From IMG/VR virus record IMGVR_UViG_3300045286_000083, positions 1-38,684 of that record: a stretch of 38,684 nt of DNA, one strand, 5' to 3'. Both the position numbers and the translations under genes were made by a program. Within the stretch, counting starts at the first letter, position 1; each line of letters begins with the position of its first letter. This document shows, in pieces, positions 23,298 through 31,284 of this stretch. Source of the DNA: a virus. Under the pieces are notes generated by a model that did not search any database, was not told the DNA's origin, and saw only the letters and a list, made by a program, of their open reading frames with translations.

Positions 23298-25162
23298 GTG
23301 GAGGGCCTTTCAGGGTTGGTGGTTCCGAACAGGAAGTCGTCGTCGAAGTCGACCGCGGGACCGCGGGACCTTGACGGCTCGTCGGGGGCAACGATTGGTG
23401 TGTCGTCGTCAACCGCGGGACCGCGGGAAACGCGGGACCGATCCCAGCCGCTGCTACCCAAAAATTCTTCTTCATTTTTCTCACCCGCGAGATGAGTAGA
23501 AGTGGTCCCGCGGTCCCGCGCTTGCAATGCATCACCGCAGGTCAGCGAGTTGACGCCGCGCGGGACCTCGCCAGGTCCCGCGGCAGGTCCCGCGGTCAGA
23601 GGGCTGTTCGCCCGTTCGGCGACGGTGAAGATGGCGACGCGACGCCGGTCGCGGGGCATCTCGACGAGGTGCAACCCGTCCGGTCCGTAGTGTCTGCCGA
23701 CCCGTTTGCGCAGCGCCATGCCGAGCCTCTTGGAGAACTGTGGGCGGTCGAATTCGCCGGCAAGCTCGTCGGGGAGGGCGTCGCGCAGCGTCATCCCGTA
23801 GTGATCGCCCATGTGCGAGATGAGCTCGGCGACGGTGACGGAGCGGTCTTGGAGGCTGCCGCTCCAGGCGGTGAGGAAGCCTTCCCATGCGCCGGCTTCG
23901 CGGTCGGCGGTGGCGTGGAAGTCGGCGAGGTTGTCGAGGAACCCGTCGATGCCGGCGTGGTGCAGGATGCCGCCGACGACACGCACCCATTGGCTGTAGC
24001 CGCCCATCGCGGGCAGCAGCTCGGCTTTGGGTTGCCCGGCGTTCCACCAGCTGCGCACGATGGTGCACAGCGCCCCGAGCAGCTGGCTGCGTTGTTCGTT
24101 GGTCCAGCGTTCGAGGTCAGGGTGGCGGAAGTTGGCGCGCAGCCACGGTTGGGCGGTGCGCGCGTCGAGACGGATGCGGTAGCAGCGTCGTGCGAGGTCG
24201 CCGCCGACGTCGATGTTGTTGCCGGTGGCTGCCCAGGTGGCACGGTTGGGGACGGTGGTGACTTCGGAACGCCCGAGGACTCGTCCTTGCCACGTGTCGG
24301 CGGTGAGGACGGCGGCGAGGGTGGCGGAGCGGATGACTCCGTCGACGTTGTCGAAAACGACGACGGTGTGCCCGGCCATCAACATCGCGGTGACCTTCTT
24401 CTCAAGTTCTTCGTCGCTGGACGGCCAGGCCATGAGGGCGGCGCCGCGGCCGGTGGTGACGATCGAGCAGGCTTTGACGAGGAGGCCTTTGCCGGTGCCG
24501 GGCTCAGGGGCGTCGATGAGCGCCATCGGAACCTGTCCGACGATGGCGCGCACGAGCGGGGTGAGCAGGAGCGCCCAGGCGTTCGCGCGGTCGGCGGTGG
24601 TGTCCCACGGGAAGTCGCAGAACAGCTCGTTGATGAGCGCGACGGCGCTCGCCAGCTGTTCGCCGGTCGGCTGGTCGGGGATCGGCGGGTACTCGGGGCC
24701 GCGGTGCCAGTGGTAGAGCTTGGTGGCCGGGTCGTAGCCGTGGCCGGTGTGGAAGGTGCCGTCGGGGCGCAGGACCGGGAGTTCGACGACGCCGGCGAGG
24801 GCGGGCATGTTCCATTTGCCGGCGGCGAGGACGCTGACGGCGACGTCGACGGGTGGCCCGGTGGCGCTGAGCCCGCCGTCCTTGAGTGCGCGCCACCAGG
24901 TGCCGGCTTGGGCGAGCAGCATGCGCACGTGTTCGGAGCGTGTGGTTTCGATGATCGGGCGAGCAAGCTCGTCTTCGCGCAGGCGTGTGAGCTGCCCGGC
25001 GCGCACGAACAGTGTCGGCGGGTCGTTGGCGTTGACGAGGGCGTCGGTGGCGTCCTGGACGACGTCGACGTGCTGGCGCCCGTTGACGATCACCTGCGGG
25101 GCGCTGGTGGGCTGCTGGTCAGTCCAGTGGTGGCCGCAGTCCAGGCATTCCAGGGCGGTCAT
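23294..25162 (-). CDS. Replicative P-loop helicase/primase-associated ATPase
   Basis: 622 aa from ATG 25162 (ATGA overlap). An N-terminal zinc-finger-like CLDCGHHW is followed by a D5-like or DUF927-like middle part and a P-loop core: Walker A APEPGTGKGL (about 218-227), Walker B VVVFDNVD (about 267-274), sensor-like ATWAATGNNID. The last ~100 residues are low-complexity and contain repeated RGPAVD and DDD motifs. It likely works with the prim-pol gene four genes upstream. The DNA encoding the tail carries nine GGTCCCGC/GCGGGACC repeats around an AT-rich patch, listed separately. Confidence 0.8.
   Translation of the reverse strand: MTALECLDCGHHWTDQQPTSAPQVIVNGRQHVDVVQDATDALVNANDPPTLFVRAGQLTRLREDELARPIIETTRSEHVRMLLAQAGTWWRALKDGGLSATGPPVDVAVSVLAAGKWNMPALAGVVELPVLRPDGTFHTGHGYDPATKLYHWHRGPEYPPIPDQPTGEQLASAVALINELFCDFPWDTTADRANAWALLLTPLVRAIVGQVPMALIDAPEPGTGKGLLVKACSIVTTGRGAALMAWPSSDEELEKKVTAMLMAGHTVVVFDNVDGVIRSATLAAVLTADTWQGRVLGRSEVTTVPNRATWAATGNNIDVGGDLARRCYRIRLDARTAQPWLRANFRHPDLERWTNEQRSQLLGALCTIVRSWWNAGQPKAELLPAMGGYSQWVRVVGGILHHAGIDGFLDNLADFHATADREAGAWEGFLTAWSGSLQDRSVTVAELISHMGDHYGMTLRDALPDELAGEFDRPQFSKRLGMALRKRVGRHYGPDGLHLVEMPRDRRRVAIFTVAERANSPLTAGPAAGPGEVPRGVNSLTCGDALQARDRGTTSTHLAGEKNEEEFLGSSGWDRSRVSRGPAVDDDTPIVAPDEPSRSRGPAVDFDDDFLFGTTNPERPST
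23355..23593. repeat. GGTCCCGC / GCGGGACC repeat cluster around an AT-rich patch: candidate replication origin
   Basis: Nine exact copies of GCGGGACC or its complement lie in 239 bp: plus orientation at 23355, 23363, 23415, 23432 and 23560, inverted at 23504, 23512, 23574 and 23586; a degenerate copy lies at 23423. Tandem pairs abut exactly at 8-bp spacing. Between the plus-oriented set and the inverted set is a T/A-rich stretch (23459-23483) unusual for this GC-rich genome. Iterated sites flanking an AT-rich segment inside a replication gene resemble the lambda ori inside gene O. Confidence 0.6.
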
Positions 25163-25908
25163 GTTGCCTCGCTGAACAGGTCGAGTGTGCTTTGCGAGAG
25201 TCGTGAGGCCGCGATCTCGCAATAGCGCTCGTCCAGTTCGATGCCGATCGCCTTGCGGCCCATCATCTTCGCGGCTACAAGAGTTGAACCGCTACCCATG
25301 AACGGGTCAAGCACTAACCCAGCTTTCGGCGCATGCCGCTCAATCATCTCCGCAAGAAGCGATACGGGCTTTTCAAACGGCAGGTGGCGCTGTGTTGGGG
25401 GCACGCGCTTGTGGCCACTAATAACCGCGCCTGTGCGCTTGCCGGCCATCTCTCGCCCTCTGCTGCGTGCGCCGTACAGGATGACTTCGTAGTCTTTCGC
25501 GTACTCGTGACGAAGGTCGCCCATGCCGCCGCCGCCCTTATTCCAGATGAGGGCATTGCGAATGGTGAAGAGGTGACAAAGATTGTCGTAGAAATCCGGC
25601 CAGCTTTCCCAGTGGCAGAACACCGCTGCGTGCATGTCCTCGTGGAAGGTGTAAGCGAGGTGGTTCAGCGCCCCGCGCACGACCCTGACCCCTTGACGGA
25701 CCCCATCGTTCTTGACGGTCTGTTTCGCTGCGGTCCAACCGCTCACGAATGCCATTCCGTAGGGGGGATCTGTCAACAGGAAATCTACGCTGTTGGGAGC
25801 TATGACATCCAGGTCGCGGCAGTCGCCGTGGTAAATCGTCACGAGCTTGTCGTGGTAGTACGGCTTCATGTCGACTCTTTCGTGTTCATGGATCCGCAGT
25901 GCGATCAT
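25159..25908 (-). CDS. DNA adenine/cytosine-N4 methyltransferase (paralogue A)
   Basis: 249 aa from ATG 25908, which overlaps the upstream stop in ATGA (an ATG at 25869 is an alternative). Motif IV DPPY is at 47-50 (VDFLLTDPPYGM) and the SAM-binding motif I is late (LVLDPFMGSGSTLVAAKMMG, about 204), i.e. a beta-class order. The opening KPYYHDKLVTIYHGDCRD and the region around the DPPY are very like the second MTase at 30003-30752. It probably modifies phage DNA against restriction. Confidence 0.88.
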   Translation of the reverse strand: MIALRIHEHERVDMKPYYHDKLVTIYHGDCRDLDVIAPNSVDFLLTDPPYGMAFVSGWTAAKQTVKNDGVRQGVRVVRGALNHLAYTFHEDMHAAVFCHWESWPDFYDNLCHLFTIRNALIWNKGGGGMGDLRHEYAKDYEVILYGARSRGREMAGKRTGAVISGHKRVPPTQRHLPFEKPVSLLAEMIERHAPKAGLVLDPFMGSGSTLVAAKMMGRKAIGIELDERYCEIAASRLSQSTLDLFSEAT

Positions 25909-26762
25909 CGGTTCAGCCGTTTCACGAGTTGGTCCCATGCTGCGCGGGCGGCTTGGGGGACGAGGCCGTTGCCGCCGAGACGGAGGGCGTCAGCCAGCCA
26001 CTCGGGAGCCCCATGAGCGACGCGACGAACTCCGGGTTCAGGTCCACCCGCGGCGACCCATCGTTCCCATCCGGCACGGTCGTCCGGTGATGGTGGGAAG
26101 CGGTAGCCCATCGGCTCACCTCGTCGCGCAGGTCGGGCGACTGCCGCGACGAATCGGCGCTGCGCGACCACATCTTCACCTGCACCGTCAGCGATGTCGC
26201 CGTGCTGCGGCCCATGCGGGCTTTCATCGCCATGTGCGCTTGGGGTGTTTTCTGGTCGTCGCGTGCTGTGGGCGTGCCCCACACACCACCAGCGGTCTCG
26301 GCGGTGAGGGGCTCCAACGGCGGCCGCAGAGAACAGACCCCATTCCGCATCGAACCCGAGGCGGGCAAGGTCATCGAGGACAGCGGGTAGTCCTGCTCGA
26401 ACAAGGCCGGGAACGTTCTCCAGGAACACGAACCGGGGTCGTACCTCACCGATGATGCGGGCAATGTCAGGCCACAACCATCGGTCGTCGTCGAGGCCGC
26501 GTCGTTGGCCGGCGATGCTGAACGGTTGGCAGGGGAAACCGGCAGTGATGAGATCCACGCGGCCGCCCCATGGGCGACCGTCGAAGGTGGTGAGGTCAGA
26601 CCAGATAGGAGCCTGATCCAGCCGCGCCTCTGCCATCCGCGCCACGAGAGTGGCCGCTGCGTAGGCATCCCGCTCAACGTGAGCCACGGTTCGGGCGACG
26701 CCGCGCAGGGCAAGCTCGAATCCTCCGTAGCCGGAGCAGAGGTGGAGGGCACGTAGTACCAC
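25905..26762 (-). CDS. DNA (cytosine-5) methyltransferase
   Basis: 285 aa from GTG 26762. Motif I LHLCSGYGGFELAL, catalytic motif IV GFPCQPFSIAGQ (C78), motif VI FVFLENVPGL, motif VIII-like APHRRDRWWCVG and a late LGGNGLVPQAARAAW (motif X) identify a C5-MTase. The variable region between VIII and IX (STRRPENTPSAHGDESPHG...) is the target-recognition part. No partner endonuclease is present, so it is an orphan MTase. Confidence 0.9.
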   Translation of the reverse strand: MVLRALHLCSGYGGFELALRGVARTVAHVERDAYAAATLVARMAEARLDQAPIWSDLTTFDGRPWGGRVDLITAGFPCQPFSIAGQRRGLDDDRWLWPDIARIIGEVRPRFVFLENVPGLVRAGLPAVLDDLARLGFDAEWGLFSAAAVGAPHRRDRWWCVGHAHSTRRPENTPSAHGDESPHGPQHGDIADGAGEDVVAQRRFVAAVARPARRGEPMGYRFPPSPDDRAGWERWVAAGGPEPGVRRVAHGAPEWLADALRLGGNGLVPQAARAAWDQLVKRLNR

Positions 26763-26763
26763 G

Positions 26764-27801
26764 TCATGACGCCTCTCTGATGTTCGTCGACCCGCAGCAC
26801 GGGCATGCGGGCACCACGGGCTCGCTGAACCGTGCCGGCCGCAGCGCACCGTTCAGTTCCTGTCGTGCCGAGCGTGCGCAGGCGCTGCGGTCGCCGCGGT
26901 GGCGTGTGGCGGCGATGTACCCGAACATCGAGTAGGACCACGAGCTGCGGTCGGCGCTGGACGCCCACGGCTGTTGCAGTTCGGGCACGGAGGTGGTGAA
27001 GACGACGAACGGGCCGTCGGGTTCGTGGAGGACGGCGCTGGTGCCGCTGCGCGGGTCTTTGCCGCTGCGTGTCCAGTGGCTGTCGTCGCCGTGCTGGTGG
27101 TGCAGGTGCCAGCCGTCGGCGTGGAGGGTGCTGTGCCAGTCGTGCTGGCGGTTGATGTGTTCGGCGATCGAGTCGTCGTTGAGCGACGCCCTGGGCGGTG
27201 GTGCCGGGTTGCCGAGCGGTGTCGGCGGTGCGGGTGGCTGCAGGGCGAGCGCGTCGATCCATGGTTGTGGCAGCCAGGCGAGTTCGTCGACACGCGGTGG
27301 GCGCCGCGACATCTCGCCGTCGGGCTGGTACCAGCGGTAACGCCCGTTGGTGTCGCGGCGTGTGGAGGGGGCGACGACGGCGAAGCGGTGGTGGCGTTGG
27401 ATGACGTCGATGCCGGCGGCGATGTTGCCGGGGAACTCGACGTTGTCAGGGATGCGGTAGAAGCTGATGCGCGACGGCTGCTGACTGCCGCGGCTGGTGC
27501 TCGACCACGTGTCGGGGAGCGTCCCGTGTTCGAGCTGGAGGGCGTGTAGTTCGTCGGCCCCGTGCTTGTCGTCGTAGTGGTCGACGTCGATGCCGATCAC
27601 CCCGACCGGCATGCGTACCCCGACGTTGGCGTGCGCGTCGGTGGCGGCCCATGAGTCGATGTCGTCGACGGTGGGATCCTTACCGTCGCGCCCGGTGAGC
27701 CCGCTGGGTGGCGGGCTTTTTTCGCCGCGTGGGAGCGGGAACGGGTGCCAGCCTGCGTCGTGGTAGGCGCGGGCGACGTCGGCAAAACCTGGGGTCGTCA
27801 T
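26764..27801 (-). CDS. Bifunctional primase/polymerase (prim-pol)-like protein
   Basis: 345 aa from ATG 27801, overlapping the MTase stop in ATGA. FADVARAYHDAGWHPFPLPRGEKSP, VGVRMPVGVIGIDVDHYDD (metal-binding D72, D74), then IDVIQRHHRFAVVAPSTR and WYQPDGE fit the prim-pol (AEP superfamily) fold. A C-terminal Cys cluster (CPCCG) probably binds zinc. It likely primes or initiates phage replication together with the helicase. Confidence 0.83.
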   Translation of the reverse strand: MTTPGFADVARAYHDAGWHPFPLPRGEKSPPPSGLTGRDGKDPTVDDIDSWAATDAHANVGVRMPVGVIGIDVDHYDDKHGADELHALQLEHGTLPDTWSSTSRGSQQPSRISFYRIPDNVEFPGNIAAGIDVIQRHHRFAVVAPSTRRDTNGRYRWYQPDGEMSRRPPRVDELAWLPQPWIDALALQPPAPPTPLGNPAPPPRASLNDDSIAEHINRQHDWHSTLHADGWHLHHQHGDDSHWTRSGKDPRSGTSAVLHEPDGPFVVFTTSVPELQQPWASSADRSSWSYSMFGYIAATRHRGDRSACARSARQELNGALRPARFSEPVVPACPCCGSTNIREAS

Positions 27802-29117
27802 GCGGTGGCCTCGTCGAACAGGGAGACCTGGCCGGGGAGTTCGGGGCGGGTGTCGAACAGGTTGCGCGCACACTCCACACGCCGCGCCGGGTAGAGGTCA
27901 CGGTTGCGGGGGTCGATGTCGATGCCGATGGCGTCGCGGCCGTGGAGGTCGGCGACGGCGAGCGTGGTGCCGGTTCCGGCGAACGGGTCGAGCACCAGCC
28001 CGGGCTGGTAGGCGTCGTGGCCGCAATCGGTCCAGTCGAGGGTGGTAGGGATCTTGGTCGCGCGGCCGTGCTTGAAGGAGGCGCCAACGCCGAGAATCGT
28101 CGAGCCCTGTGCGGCGATGGCGCGAGGCATGGCGTGTTGGCGGCCGATGTCGCCGCCGTGTGGCACGTACTCGGCCGACTCGATGCGTCGGCGGGGTTCG
28201 CCGCACTGGGCGCACACCTCGCGGGGGCACATGGACAGGATGAGGCGTTCGGCGATCTTGGCGGGCCACATCGCATAATGTGCCAACCGGCTGGGTTGGG
28301 TGGTGATCGTCCACGTGTCCGGGGTGCCGTCCCATTCGTCGAACCAACAGTCCAACGGCGGCGCACCGGCGTGCGTGGCGCGGCTGGTGGCCATCGGGTT
28401 GCCGGTCTGGCCGCTTTCGGTGTTCTTGGGTCCGTTGTCAAATGACGTTTCGCCACGCACCCACGCGTCGCCCTTGACCTTGACGGTCAGCGGTGCGTAG
28501 GCGGTGCGAACGGCGGTGAGGTCGAACCAGCGTTTCGGATGGCGGGTGGCGACAACGATCTGTGACGTGGACGGCCGGAACTTGTCGCCGAGCGCGCCGA
28601 CGCCGGGGTTGGGGCGGTGCCAGGTGATGACGTTGCGGACGAGCCACCGGCCGGCCGGTGAGGGTTGGCCGTTGAGGACGTTGCGCCCGTAGGCGAGCGA
28701 CAGGCGGTAGGCCTCGGGGACGAGTGCCAGCGACTTCGCACGCGGCCATTCGGCGGTCGGTTGGTTCTTGGCGCGCCAGTGGGCTGCGTTCGATTCGCGC
28801 ATGGTGGCGGTGCTGCCAGCGAACTGCTGCTGGCCGTCGCGAAATCCACCCGGCAGGTAGTCGCCACCGCCACCGCCACCGCCGGCGTAGGTGTCGCCGA
28901 GTTCGATGGCGATGCTGCCCCAGGGTGCAAGCACACGACCCCATTCGGCAGTCAATGCGAGCAGGGTGTCGACGAACGTGGCGGGGTCAGGTTCGCTGCC
29001 GATCTCGCGGTGCTTGTCCGGGTGGTCGGCGGGCAGGTAGGAGCGGAGCGCGACGAACGGTGGGGAGCAGGTGGCGATGATGTCGCGGGTGTCGCCGACG
29101 AGGTAGGTGACGGTCAT
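27798..29117 (-). CDS. DNA methyltransferase (N4-cytosine type likely)
   Basis: 439 aa from ATG 29117. Motif IV is ATCSPPFVALRS (SPPF near residues 18-21), the form typical of N4-cytosine MTases (TSPPY), and motif I is late (GLVLDPFAGTGTTLAVADLH, about 372-382). A glycine-rich insertion (YAGGGGGGGDYLPGG) and a Zn-like CAQCGEPRRR lie between. Order and overlap suggest co-transcription with the prim-pol gene. Confidence 0.85.
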   Translation of the reverse strand: MTVTYLVGDTRDIIATCSPPFVALRSYLPADHPDKHREIGSEPDPATFVDTLLALTAEWGRVLAPWGSIAIELGDTYAGGGGGGGDYLPGGFRDGQQQFAGSTATMRESNAAHWRAKNQPTAEWPRAKSLALVPEAYRLSLAYGRNVLNGQPSPAGRWLVRNVITWHRPNPGVGALGDKFRPSTSQIVVATRHPKRWFDLTAVRTAYAPLTVKVKGDAWVRGETSFDNGPKNTESGQTGNPMATSRATHAGAPPLDCWFDEWDGTPDTWTITTQPSRLAHYAMWPAKIAERLILSMCPREVCAQCGEPRRRIESAEYVPHGGDIGRQHAMPRAIAAQGSTILGVGASFKHGRATKIPTTLDWTDCGHDAYQPGLVLDPFAGTGTTLAVADLHGRDAIGIDIDPRNRDLYPARRVECARNLFDTRPELPGQVSLFDEATA

Positions 29118-29566
29118 GCGGTGGCCTCCCACAGTGTCCGGGCGACGCCCTCCACACCGCGATCCTCACGCGGGCGGCTCGGTGCATTCCAGCCCTTACG
29201 CGGAGGACGCTGGGCGACAACGCGCCAACCTGCCGCGCGGAGTGATGAGCCTGATTCGCCTTCCTGCGTGTAGGTGACGACGCGTCGGTAGCCCTTGGCG
29301 AACGCGGCTCGTGCGACGGCGCCATAGAGCATCGAGTTCGCGTGCGGGGTACCGTCGACGACTGAGCGGGTGACTTCCACCGTGCGACCGTCATCGAAGT
29401 GACGTGCCGATGGTCGGCCGACGATGGCGACACCGATGAGCGTTTCGCCGTCGGCCACACCGTGCGCCCACAGGTAGCCAGCAGGTCGGCGGTGGTGACG
29501 GTGCCACAGGGTGACCATTCCGCACGCGGTCTGCCAGTCGACCGGAACGAGCTGCAGGTCGCTCAT
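29114..29566 (-). CDS. XF1762-like phage protein (GNAT-like fold candidate)
   Basis: 150 aa. Motifs WHRHHRRPAGYLWAHGVADG, LIGVAIVGRPSARHFDDGRT, VTRSVVDGTPHANSMLYGAV and RRVVTYTQEGESGSSLRAAG match the XF1762 family, which is widespread in actinophages, and the layout resembles an acetyltransferase. The substrate is unknown. It is embedded among the MTases and the RusA gene, so DNA-modification or host-takeover roles are possible. Confidence 0.78.
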   Translation of the reverse strand: MSDLQLVPVDWQTACGMVTLWHRHHRRPAGYLWAHGVADGETLIGVAIVGRPSARHFDDGRTVEVTRSVVDGTPHANSMLYGAVARAAFAKGYRRVVTYTQEGESGSSLRAAGWRVVAQRPPRKGWNAPSRPREDRGVEGVARTLWEATA

Positions 29567-30006
29567 GACGTCACCTCACCGAGGATCATGATGCAGGCGC
29601 CGGTCCAGCCGGTCGTTTCGATCTTGGAGGCTGTGATGCTGACGAAGCGTGCGTCGTCGGCGATGAATGCGGCGGCGGTGAGGGCGTCGCCGACGGCGCG
29701 GACGAGCTTGTCGAGGTCGGGGGCGGTGGTCTTCCATGCCCAGCCTGCGTCGCGCGTCTTCTTGGGTCGTGAGGCGCGCATCGGGAAGCGGAACACGATG
29801 TTGAGCGACAGCGGCCCGTCGTGCGGGGTGTCGGGGGCGTGCTGGCGTGCGGTTTCGCTGACCGCGTTGCGCCATTGGGCGAAACCTGCCCCGCCGGATG
29901 GCTTGACGCGTGCCTTTCCGCCGACGCTGAACGCTTTCATCGACCCTTGTGGCATGGGGATGCCGATGACGTCGAACTTGACGAGGATCTCAGCCGCGGC
30001 AGTCAT
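29563..30006 (-). CDS. rusA: RusA-family Holliday junction resolvase
   Basis: 147 aa. GIPMPQGSMKAFSVGGKARV at the start, KKTRDAGWAWKTTAPDLDKL (acidic pair in APDLDKLVRAVGDAL) and FIADDARFVSITASK (second acidic pair) are RusA hallmarks. The enzyme resolves branched DNA during recombination or before packaging. It lies between two methyltransferase-type genes, overlapping both by 4 nt. Confidence 0.88.
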   Translation of the reverse strand: MTAAAEILVKFDVIGIPMPQGSMKAFSVGGKARVKPSGGAGFAQWRNAVSETARQHAPDTPHDGPLSLNIVFRFPMRASRPKKTRDAGWAWKTTAPDLDKLVRAVGDALTAAAFIADDARFVSITASKIETTGWTGACIMILGEVTS

Positions 30007-30752
30007 CCGGCCACCTCAGACGATCCGAGGTCGAGGACTTCCTGCGCCAACCGGTTAGCGGCCATCTCGCAATACCGCTCCTCGGCTTCAATGCCGACAG
30101 CACGGAAACCGGCATCTTTCGCGGCACGCAGCGTTGTTCCACTCCCAGCGAACGGATCGACGATCAACGCTCCGAGGGGCAAAGCGGAGATCGAAATTAG
30201 GCGCGCTAACAGTTTCACTGGCTTCTCGGCAGGATGTCCCGAGACCTTGTCGGAGCCGACCTTCGATTGCAGCACGTCAGGGATTCCACGGTCAGGGACG
30301 CTGTATGCCTGCTGGCACATGAGAGCGATCATCTCGTAGGACGGCCTCAACCCCTGGGGGCCGCCCTGACCGAGCCGCTGTTTGTCCCATACGGCGCACG
30401 ATGTGATCGGCAGCTGTGCGTCCAGTGCGGCGCGCATGACAACCGGCAGTGAGCGCCAGTTGCAGAATGTCCAGAACACTCCCGATGAACGCAGGATGCG
30501 GTCAACCTCGCGATACCAGCTAGCGAACCAAAGAGCGCTGTTCATCATGTCCTGCCACCCGCCCGCCTTACTTGCCATGTTGCCAGCACTAACCGCACCG
30601 ATGCCGTAGGGCGGGTCAGTGATAACGGCATCAACCGAACCGGCACGCAGGGTGGGCAGGATGTCCAACGCGTCGCCGTGGTAGATCGTCACGGCGTCGT
30701 CTTGGTAGTAGGGCCTCGCGTCCGCGACATGGTTCTGATGGTCAGGGGACAT
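30003..30752 (-). CDS. DNA adenine/cytosine-N4 methyltransferase (paralogue B)
   Basis: 249 aa from ATG 30752, with GGAGG 6 nt upstream; a TTG one codon earlier is less likely. RPYYQDDAVTIYHGDALDIL and VDAVITDPPYGIGAVSAGNM (DPPY at 46-49) and a late VDPFAGSGTTLRAAKDAG give a beta-class MTase. It resembles the MTase at 25159-25908 along its length, both 249 aa, so the two are probably paralogues with different target parts. Confidence 0.88.
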   Translation of the reverse strand: MSPDHQNHVADARPYYQDDAVTIYHGDALDILPTLRAGSVDAVITDPPYGIGAVSAGNMASKAGGWQDMMNSALWFASWYREVDRILRSSGVFWTFCNWRSLPVVMRAALDAQLPITSCAVWDKQRLGQGGPQGLRPSYEMIALMCQQAYSVPDRGIPDVLQSKVGSDKVSGHPAEKPVKLLARLISISALPLGALIVDPFAGSGTTLRAAKDAGFRAVGIEAEERYCEMAANRLAQEVLDLGSSEVAG

Positions 30753-30780
30753 CAACCACCTCCCAGGACGAGCACTTCAT
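30742..30780 (-). CDS. Possible 12-aa bridging peptide
   Basis: ATG AAG TGC ... CCC TGA encodes MKCSSWEVVDVP. Its ATG overlaps the WhiB stop (ATGA) and its own stop lies 8 nt inside the next MTase gene. It has no good independent ribosome site. It may couple translation of the MTase to WhiB; chance is equally possible. Confidence 0.25.
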   Translation of the reverse strand: MKCSSWEVVDVP

Positions 30781-31094
30781 CGGTTGGCCTTTCGTTCGAG
30801 GGTCATTCGGTCTCGTGGGGTGACGCCACCCCAGATGCCGAAGCGTTCTTCGTTGTTGATCGCGTAGGTGAGGCATTCGGCTTGCACTTCGCAGCGGCGG
30901 CAGATGGCTGTGGCTCGGCGCGACAGGCGTTCGCTGCCGGGCCGGTGGGGCGCGGGGAGCGCGCTGGTCGGGTAGAACAGCTCGGCGTCGAGCCCTCGGC
31001 ATTCGGCGAGTTCCATCCAGGTGGGCCGGTCCAGTTGCCGTTCGAGGTCGTTGCGGAGCGTGGTGAGCGCCTCGATGTGGTCGGCGATGTTCAT
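30777..31094 (-). CDS. whiB: WhiB-family Fe-S regulator
   Basis: 105 aa, ATG with GGGAGG upstream. Four conserved Cys are present (C32 in AECRG, then C65, C68 and C74 in AICRRCEVQAEC), followed by the turn GIWGGVTPRDR and a basic C-terminus. WhiB proteins bind a [4Fe-4S] cluster and the sigma factor and are confined to Actinobacteria and their phages; phage versions can inhibit host WhiB and block superinfection. It follows a structured intergenic region. Confidence 0.93.
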   Translation of the reverse strand: MNIADHIEALTTLRNDLERQLDRPTWMELAECRGLDAELFYPTSALPAPHRPGSERLSRRATAICRRCEVQAECLTYAINNEERFGIWGGVTPRDRMTLERKANR

Positions 31095-31118
31095 TGGTCC
31101 TCCCCTGTTGTTGTTGTG

Positions 31119-31183
31119 TGGGCCTCGTGCCCGGTGTCGAACCGGGGACTCGCTGCCGTGCGTATCGTCCCTGGACCACGAGG
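31119..31183 (-). other. tRNA-like element (acceptor and T-arm, no anticodon arm)
   Basis: On the minus strand a 7-bp stem CCTCGTG/CACGAGG encloses 30 nt and a perfect T-arm: CCCGG, loop TTCGACA, CCGGG, followed by CCCA (discriminator C plus CCA). Only 30 nt replace the usual ~42 of the D, anticodon and variable parts, and I find no 5-bp anticodon stem. It ends 25 nt before the WhiB start codon. It could be a tRNA remnant, a tRNA mimic, an attachment-like sequence or a leader structure. Confidence 0.45.
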
Positions 31184-31204
31184 TGCCCGTCTCTCCGAGC
31201 TGTC

Positions 31205-31236
31205 ACGACGCTTCGCCGAGCGCTTCGGCGCGTCGT
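31205..31236 (-). terminator. Hairpin after the SSB-like gene
   Basis: ACGACGC (31205-31211) pairs with GCGTCGT (31230-31236), and the inner GCCGA/TCGGC (31215-31219 / 31225-31229) continues the stem after a 3-nt bulge. No T-run follows on the minus strand. It may end or attenuate transcription before the tRNA-like element and WhiB. Confidence 0.35.
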
Positions 31237-31284
31237 CCGCCTACTGCCACACGGGCGGGGGTTGCCCGTCCTCGGCGCGATGGG

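Noticed and set aside
25159-30752. Restriction-modification system
   Set aside because: Four methyltransferases are present but no PD-(D/E)XK or HNH restriction partner is next to them; the exonuclease at 31885 looks like a recombination nuclease.
31119-31183. Functional tRNA gene
   Set aside because: The element lacks a D-arm and an anticodon stem and is only about 65 nt long, so I list it as tRNA-like rather than as a tRNA.
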